NCBI GenBank assembly: GCA_964655525.1
Contig: CAZZNE010000011.1
Location: forward strand, 1-64,000
Reading direction: 5' to 3'
DNA from: DLAJ01 sp964655525
GTDB lineage: Bacteria > Bacillota > Clostridia > Lachnospirales > Lachnospiraceae
DNA length: 64,000 bases
Part shown: piece by piece, positions 59,371 through 64,000 of the stretch
Position numbering within the stretch: the stretch's first letter is position 1
Layout of the letters: every line of letters starts with the position of its first letter
Translations under genes and position numbers: made by a program
The notes under the pieces: model-generated
Told to the model about the DNA's origin: nothing
The model's database searches: none
What the model saw: the letters and a program-made list of their open reading frames with translations, nothing else

Positions 59371-60606
59371 TTGCGCTATTCGATAGAAAAGGCATGGTTT
59401 CATTTCCGACAGTATATCGGAAGATATAGTTTGCTGATGTTGATTGATGCGGTCAGCATGACCATTTTTATGAGCTGCCTGAACCTGTCGCTGTCCTGCG
59501 CGAAAGAGATTCGCGACATCAAGGAGAGGACGGAGAGCGAGGGAGTTGAATTATACTGCTCTTTCACGAAGACATCGGCAGGCTACCCGATCACGCCGCA
59601 GGACATTCGGGATTATCCGGCAATAGCGGAGAAACTATTTTATTTTCCGTATCGGGATAGTATTTCCTTGGATAATGACGGTAATGAGTACTACTATCAA
59701 TGTTGTTTTTTAAGTGATGCAGTGTTTGAACAGCTTTTTGGGATGGAGCGCGAAGCGGGAGCGGTCTATATCGGCAGAGGCGCTTATGATACGCTGTGCA
59801 GATTAAAAGAGCGCGCGATGCAGCAAATCGAGCATGATGATTTTTTATACTATCATTTCGAAGGCGATGTCGCGTATATCGGAGAAGAGAAAATTGTTGA
59901 TTTATCAGAAGTTCATCTGCTTCCGGAGGAGCAGACGGATGTGAATCTGAATAGTCAGGGGGGTTACAAAATTGGAGAGCAGATCAGCCTGTCGGACTGC
60001 CTGATCCTGCCGCCTGAAATGATAGAAGAGATGGACTTTGAAACGCACGCGATGCCTTATAAGCGTGTCATTGCCATCTATCAGGGGGAAAGAAATGATG
60101 AGGGTGTCTCTGACCTGATCGGATTTATCCGCTTTTTATCCGAGAGACATCCGGAGCTGCAATATGATATATCGGATCGTATATTGGATCTGGAGCGTTC
60201 TGCCAGAGATTTGATGATTCCATATCGAAGATTGCTGTTGGCGGCAATCTCCATGCTGCTCATTATTATGACCGGCATGATCGGCATTTTCATTTTAATC
60301 CTGCACCGGAGAAAGAAGGAGCAGGCGGTGTCGCTTGCATATGGCGCTACAAAAAGTCAGATCTTCTTAGAGATATTTTTGGAGGTTCTTCTTTGCTTTG
60401 CCGTGGGCGGATTGCTTGCGGGGGTGGCGGCGTGGTATGTGACACCGCGATTGGTGATTGGGTATCTGGATCTCACGGGGGCGTGGCACGGTCTTACCGT
60501 GTGGTGCGCGGTGGGAATCACATTGGCGGAGGCGCTCGGCATCAGCGGGATCGCGCTTGCTGTTGTGGGGCGTGAGAATGTGGCGGGAACGCTGAAGGAA
60601 TTATAG
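59371..60606 (+). CDS. FtsX/MacB-like ABC permease, duplicated copy 2
   Basis: A 411-residue paralogue of the preceding permease with the same four-helix layout and the same RRKKEQAVSLAYGATKSQIF coupling motif. The TTG start at 59371 follows AAGGAG at 8 nt. The extracytoplasmic domains of the two copies have diverged (for example the stretch after residue 40), whereas the membrane C-terminal part is almost identical in DNA. The ATPase gene follows 62 bases later. Confidence 0.88.
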   Translation: MRYSIEKAWFHFRQYIGRYSLLMLIDAVSMTIFMSCLNLSLSCAKEIRDIKERTESEGVELYCSFTKTSAGYPITPQDIRDYPAIAEKLFYFPYRDSISLDNDGNEYYYQCCFLSDAVFEQLFGMEREAGAVYIGRGAYDTLCRLKERAMQQIEHDDFLYYHFEGDVAYIGEEKIVDLSEVHLLPEEQTDVNLNSQGGYKIGEQISLSDCLILPPEMIEEMDFETHAMPYKRVIAIYQGERNDEGVSDLIGFIRFLSERHPELQYDISDRILDLERSARDLMIPYRRLLLAAISMLLIIMTGMIGIFILILHRRKKEQAVSLAYGATKSQIFLEIFLEVLLCFAVGGLLAGVAAWYVTPRLVIGYLDLTGAWHGLTVWCAVGITLAEALGISGIALAVVGRENVAGTLKEL

Positions 60607-60667
60607 GGCGTGAACATGCGACGGAGATGTCGAAAGATTTGTAGAAGAATATAGGGAGGATCAGAAG

Positions 60668-61336
60668 ATGGCGTTCATACAGGCGGAAGGTCTGACAAAA
60701 ATTTATCAGAGCGGTAAAAATGAATATCAGGCATTGCATGGCGTTTCTTTTCAAATAGAGAAGGGAGAATTCGTGGCGGTCACGGGACGCTCCGGCTGCG
60801 GAAAAAGCACGCTGCTCAATATTCTCGGCGGGATGGACAGGCAGACGCAGGGGCGTTATCTGTTTGAGGATGCGGATGTCAGCGGAATGAAAAACAGAGC
60901 GCTCGCGAATTTCCGGAACAAAAAGATTGGATTTGTTTTTCAGTCCTTTTATCTTGCGGGAGAAATGGACGCCGCTCATAATGTCGCGCTGCCGATGGGG
61001 TACGGAGGGGTCCGGGCCGCACAGCGCAGGCGCAGGGCAGCAGAGCTGCTCGCGGAGGTGGGGCTGGAAAATAAGCTAAAGAGCAAGCCGTCGCAAATGT
61101 CCGGCGGGGAGCAGCAACGCGTAGCGATCGCACGTGCGATCGCCAATTCGCCGAGTGTGCTGCTTGCCGATGAACCGACCGGAAATTTAGATCATGAAAA
61201 CGGAAAGCAGATCATGGAGCTGCTTAGGCGGTTAAACCGGGAAGGTCTTACGATCGTGATGGTAACGCATGATCTGGAGCTGGCCGGGCAGACAGATCGT
61301 TTGATCAAAATGCAGGATGGGCGCATCGTGGAATAG
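60668..61336 (+). CDS. ABC transporter ATP-binding protein (MacB/LolD type)
   Basis: A 222-residue ATPase. Walker A is GRSGCGKSTLLN, the Q loop lies near FVFQSFYLAGEM, the signature is MSGGEQQRVAIARAIA, Walker B is LLADEPTGNLD, and the H loop is VMVTHDLELAG. The DEPTGNLD form is typical of the MacB/LolD/FtsE group that works mechanically with FtsX-like permeases, matching the three genes upstream. It has a GGAGG ribosome binding site. Confidence 0.96.
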   Translation: MAFIQAEGLTKIYQSGKNEYQALHGVSFQIEKGEFVAVTGRSGCGKSTLLNILGGMDRQTQGRYLFEDADVSGMKNRALANFRNKKIGFVFQSFYLAGEMDAAHNVALPMGYGGVRAAQRRRRAAELLAEVGLENKLKSKPSQMSGGEQQRVAIARAIANSPSVLLADEPTGNLDHENGKQIMELLRRLNREGLTIVMVTHDLELAGQTDRLIKMQDGRIVE

Positions 61337-61382
61337 AGAATCTCCAAAAATATCCCAAATTACGTTATCATCGCATAAAAGC

Positions 61383-61410
61383 TTGCAAAAACTCTAAAAT
61401 CCCGTATTAT
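61383..61410 (+). promoter_or_regulatory. probable sigma-A promoter of the CZB chemoreceptor
   Basis: TTGCAA (61383-61388), 16-bp spacer, TATTAT (61405-61410), about 48 bases before the likely start. Confidence 0.5.
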
Positions 61411-61457
61411 GGTATTATAACATGTGGACTGCTAAGAGGAAAGAATGAGGGATGGAC

Positions 61458-62822
61458 ATGAAGATCAAAAAGAAATCTGAACTTGTCAAATCCGTTTCGG
61501 AACTAAAGGAAGCGGATTATGGGAATTTCCCGGAGCTGCAGGATATGTATGAAAGACTGCAGAACGGCCGGGGGCAGCTTGCGGAAGTTTTTGACAAGAA
61601 TATCAAAGCGGTCATGCAGATCAGTTCTCTCGATCTTACCATGCAATATCAGACGCAAAAAATCATGGATATTTCCAATAAGATCAATATGGCGTCAGAA
61701 AGAATTTTCGGAACATCGGGTCGTTATGATGGATTCGGGGATGCCGATAACCAGCATACGGAGCTGACAAACACCATTATTGAAGTTGCGTCGGAAACGG
61801 ACGGCGTTTATCGGAAGATCGAGCAGGGGCAGAATGAGCTTACCGCGATCAAAGAGCTTTCCGAACATGCCATAGCGATGTCCCAAAAGCTGGAGCAGGA
61901 TATGGATGGTCTGTTCCAGATCATTGACAATATCGAGCAGATTGTTTCCGGCATTTCCACGATTTCCATGCAGACGAATCTTCTCGCGCTGAACGCCAGT
62001 GTGGAAGCGGCAAGGGCAGGCGAGGCAGGACGCGGCTTTTCGGTCGTGGCGGGTGAAATCCGCGAGCTGGCCGAGGAAACCCAAAAGCTGACCGGCAGTA
62101 TGGATGATTTTTTGGATGGCGTCCGCAATGCGTCGCGGGCAAGCGTCAAAAGTACGGAGGAAACGGTGAAAGCGCTGGAGGGCGTGTCGGATAAGATCAC
62201 CAATGTATGGAAATTGAACAATGATAATCAGGCGCATGTTGCCAAAGTCAATGATTCGATCAGCTCAATCGCAGGGATCAGTGAAGAGCTCAGCAGTTCC
62301 ATGACGGAAATGGAAAACCAGCTGAGAGAAAGCACGGATTTTATGAGACAGGTCGGTCTTGATCTGGGAGAGGCTGTCAAACCGGTGGTAGGGATTGAAC
62401 AGAATCTCGATGACGCCGTCAAGCAGATCGGCAGTATGACGGAGGATCCGTTTTATCATATGGACCGTTCGGAATTTGCCAAATATGTCCAGAACGCGAT
62501 CACCGCGCACCGCACATGGCTTGCGAATCTGCAAAAGATGGTGAACAACCGTGTGTTGTCGCCGCTGCAGCTGGATTCCCATAAGTGCGGATTCGGTCAT
62601 TTTTATTATGCGCTTACCCCGCAGATTCCGGAGGTTCTTCCGCTTTGGCGGGCGCTGGGAGAAAAGCATAAACGATTCCACCAGTTTGGCGCGGAAGTGA
62701 TACAGGCGATCCACAACGAGCAATATACCCGCGCAGAGCAGATCTACAGGGAAGCCGAAGCGTATTCCGGCGGTTTGCTGGAGGACCTTCAAAAAATCAG
62801 TTATTATGCAACAACCTCATAA
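61458..62822 (+). CDS. soluble chemoreceptor with C-terminal CZB zinc-binding domain
   Basis: A cytosolic chemoreceptor of about 454 residues with no membrane helix. The coiled-coil signalling domain has the tip MQTNLLALNASVEAARAGEAGRGFSVVAGEIRELAEE. The C-terminal CZB domain (about 335-450) has AHRTWLANL, DSHKCGFGHFYY and LGEKHKRFHQFG, giving the His-Cys-His-His zinc set. CZB domains sense zinc and oxidants such as hypochlorous acid in characterised proteins. ATG 61458 is preferred because GAGGG lies 6 nt upstream; 61452 overlaps it. No other chemotaxis genes are adjacent. Confidence 0.9.
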   Translation: MKIKKKSELVKSVSELKEADYGNFPELQDMYERLQNGRGQLAEVFDKNIKAVMQISSLDLTMQYQTQKIMDISNKINMASERIFGTSGRYDGFGDADNQHTELTNTIIEVASETDGVYRKIEQGQNELTAIKELSEHAIAMSQKLEQDMDGLFQIIDNIEQIVSGISTISMQTNLLALNASVEAARAGEAGRGFSVVAGEIRELAEETQKLTGSMDDFLDGVRNASRASVKSTEETVKALEGVSDKITNVWKLNNDNQAHVAKVNDSISSIAGISEELSSSMTEMENQLRESTDFMRQVGLDLGEAVKPVVGIEQNLDDAVKQIGSMTEDPFYHMDRSEFAKYVQNAITAHRTWLANLQKMVNNRVLSPLQLDSHKCGFGHFYYALTPQIPEVLPLWRALGEKHKRFHQFGAEVIQAIHNEQYTRAEQIYREAEAYSGGLLEDLQKISYYATTS

Positions 62823-62896
62823 AAAAGATTGCGAAGCAATCTTTCGAAGAATTGCAAAGCAATTCTTCCGGGCTTGAGGAAATTCCTATAAGATAG
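62823..62896 (-). repeat. composite hairpin element, copy E
   Basis: Minus-strand copy: linker tataggaatttcctcaagcccgg, GAAGAATTGC / GCAATTCTTC stem, then AAAGATTGC / GCAATCTTT stem with a T run. It could aid termination of the minus-strand XRE gene. Confidence 0.8.
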
Positions 62897-62927
62897 AAAA
62901 AAACGTGCCGCGGAAACGCGGCACGTT
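62895..62927 (-). terminator. terminator of the XRE gene
   Basis: Perfect AACGTGCCGCG / CGCGGCACGTT stem with a GAAA loop (read on the plus strand) and T residues on the minus strand. Confidence 0.85.
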
Positions 62928-62932
62928 AAACG

Positions 62933-63265
62933 TTAAGCCCGATGGTTGATGTCTTTCATAAAAGCGATCATACGCTTAAGCTGATCCTTGTTCATGTGAT
63001 TCATTTCTTTCAGAGCGAGCGCGATCTCAACCGGAAACGGCTCGCTGATATTGAAAAACTCCTGCGGCGAGATATGAAAATAATCGCAAATATCAAAGAA
63101 CGTGCTCATACTCGGAAGCGTTTTCTCATTTTCAATTTTATTAATATAACTCTCGCTTAAACCAAGCGAAAGGCTCATATCACGTGCGGAAACATCTCTG
63201 TCCATTCTAAGCTTTGTAAGGCGGCTGCAGAATTCTTTTCTGTAAGTATGAGTATGATTCTTCAT
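62933..63265 (-). CDS. XRE-family transcriptional regulator
   Basis: A 110-residue DNA-binding protein. The Cro/CI-type helix-turn-helix spans about residues 10-65 (CSRLTKLRMDRDVSARDMSL, LSESYINKIENEKTLPSMSTFFDI), followed by a helical tail that probably dimerises. No partner gene is adjacent, and target unknown. Its terminator lies just after the stop codon. Confidence 0.92.
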   Translation of the reverse strand: MKNHTHTYRKEFCSRLTKLRMDRDVSARDMSLSLGLSESYINKIENEKTLPSMSTFFDICDYFHISPQEFFNISEPFPVEIALALKEMNHMNKDQLKRMIAFMKDINHRA

Positions 63266-63653
63266 AAAAACCCCTGTCCCTGTTTGTGCTTTTTTATCTT
63301 TTCTCCGGTAAGAGAATCAAAATCCTTGCTGTCCCTATTATTATAGAATATGAGGACTTTAAAATCGGATAGATGGATGCTGTATTTTGCGAATAGTATA
63401 TACAAGTAGTATGTGCGGGGGCGGGCGGAGAGGAGAAATGTAAATGTTGGAAGATAGGGTCTGGCGCAGGATCTTATTTTTTGGGGCTTCGATATGAATG
63501 AAATATATAGAAGCAAGATGAAAGCTGTGGTATGATAATAAATGATTTATTTCGACAGAAAATGCTGTCTGCGAGATGAGAGGGGTAAGGGGTTGTAGGA
63601 GAGGGAGAAGAAGCGGAAACGAGCGGGGAAAATGAATTGGATGGTGGATAGGA
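63266..63653. other. noncoding gap, nothing firmly recognised
   Basis: A divergent gap of about 390 bases between the XRE gene and the MazG-like gene. A TATAAT-like box occurs on the minus strand (63340-63345) as a possible XRE promoter, without a good -35 element. A G-rich stretch lies near 63415-63435. No structured RNA or repeat was recognised. Confidence 0.5.
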
Positions 63654-63962
63654 ATGAGGAAAGGGAAATTAGTTCGCGATAACATTCCGCAGATCATGAT
63701 TGCGGATGGGAAGAAGCCCATTACAAGAATATTAGATGACGAAGAGTATCTGAAAGAGCTTGATCAAAAATTAAATGAAGAAGTAGCGGAATATCAGGCG
63801 GACAAGTCCATTGAGGAAATGGCGGATGTGCTGGAGGTGCTGTTCGCGATCTGCAAGGCGCGCGGACATTCCGTAGAAGATCTGATGGAAGTCCGGGATG
63901 CGAAAAGAGAAAAACGCGGCGGTTTTGAGAAGAGGATTTTTTGGAGTGGGAACGAAGTGTGA
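63654..63962 (+). CDS. MazG-like nucleoside triphosphate pyrophosphohydrolase
   Basis: A 102-residue all-alpha NTP pyrophosphohydrolase. The start MRKGKLVRDNIPQIMIADGKKP and the metal-binding motifs NEEVAEYQ and EEMADVLEVLFAI match the small phosphoribosyl-ATP pyrophosphohydrolase-like/MazG family, with a GGFEKRIFW ending. Such proteins may clear modified nucleotides. It is unlikely to be HisE, given the absence of his genes nearby. The last 38 bases of the window follow without a feature. Confidence 0.87.
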   Translation: MRKGKLVRDNIPQIMIADGKKPITRILDDEEYLKELDQKLNEEVAEYQADKSIEEMADVLEVLFAICKARGHSVEDLMEVRDAKREKRGGFEKRIFWSGNEV

Positions 63963-64000
63963 GAAGAACTTCTAAGGAATTAGATTATAACGGAAGAATG

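Overview
The window reads as chromosome from a spore-forming member of the Clostridia, most likely a Lachnospiraceae-type organism. The evidence is a roughly 50% GC genome with sigma-A style promoters, a T-box in front of proS, two-cysteine-pair rubrerythrin, luxS plus mtnN, acetate kinase, and the hallmark sporulation and division cluster hup-rqcP-yabP-yabQ-divIC-spoIIE-tilS-hpt-ftsH. No rRNA, phage, CRISPR array or intact transposase was seen. The species cannot be named from the sequence alone.

Layout. 1-8.7 kb: end of an operon with a DUF6382 protein and a rhomboid protease, a flavodoxin-SCP2 fusion, a HIT protein, convergent murG with a TSCPD protein, a membrane protein, pgi and a 2-hydroxyacid dehydrogenase. 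8.9-9.6 kb: a Phd/ParE-type toxin-antitoxin pair with two dyads upstream. 9.7-15 kb: DUF4349 lipoprotein, an aldolase-like enzyme, mtnN and luxS on the minus strand, then a Fur/PerR regulator and rubrerythrin on the plus strand. 14.8-15 kb holds a MITE-like insertion inside a repeated hairpin element. 15-21 kb: accessory genes (NERD-HRDC, a membrane protein, a DUF4258/YgiT pair, an XRE-membrane regulator with two extracytoplasmic proteins). 21-25 kb: two-component system, RluA-type pseudouridine synthase, AI-2E family permease. 25-31 kb: a broken coiled-coil gene, T-box and proS, mgtE coupled to a GGDEF protein, ackA. 31-43 kb: cca, a CotS-like protein, a PEGA lipoprotein and the sporulation/division cluster. 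43-50 kb: GH13 glucosidase, DUF4015 lipoprotein, a small orphan protein, a membrane chemoreceptor, thiamine diphosphokinase and two tRNA-Gly genes. 50-64 kb: ECF sigma/anti-sigma pair, small proteins, a PaaI-type thioesterase, pepF, an ABC export-like operon with tandemly duplicated permeases, a soluble CZB chemoreceptor, an XRE regulator and a MazG-like pyrophosphohydrolase.

The most interesting signals lie between genes. A family of composite hairpin elements recurs in both orientations, with a 53-bp identical stretch shared by two copies 38 kb apart. One copy has been split by a 112-bp element with perfect 23-bp inverted ends and a 5-bp target duplication. spoIIE encodes no membrane domain, yet is preceded by a promoter with the 21-bp spacing typical of Spo0A-activated sigma-A promoters. 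Two short modules occur in swapped order just upstream of divIC and ftsH. Start sites were moved from the longest possible ORF wherever a better ribosome binding site was visible; each case is stated in the entry.
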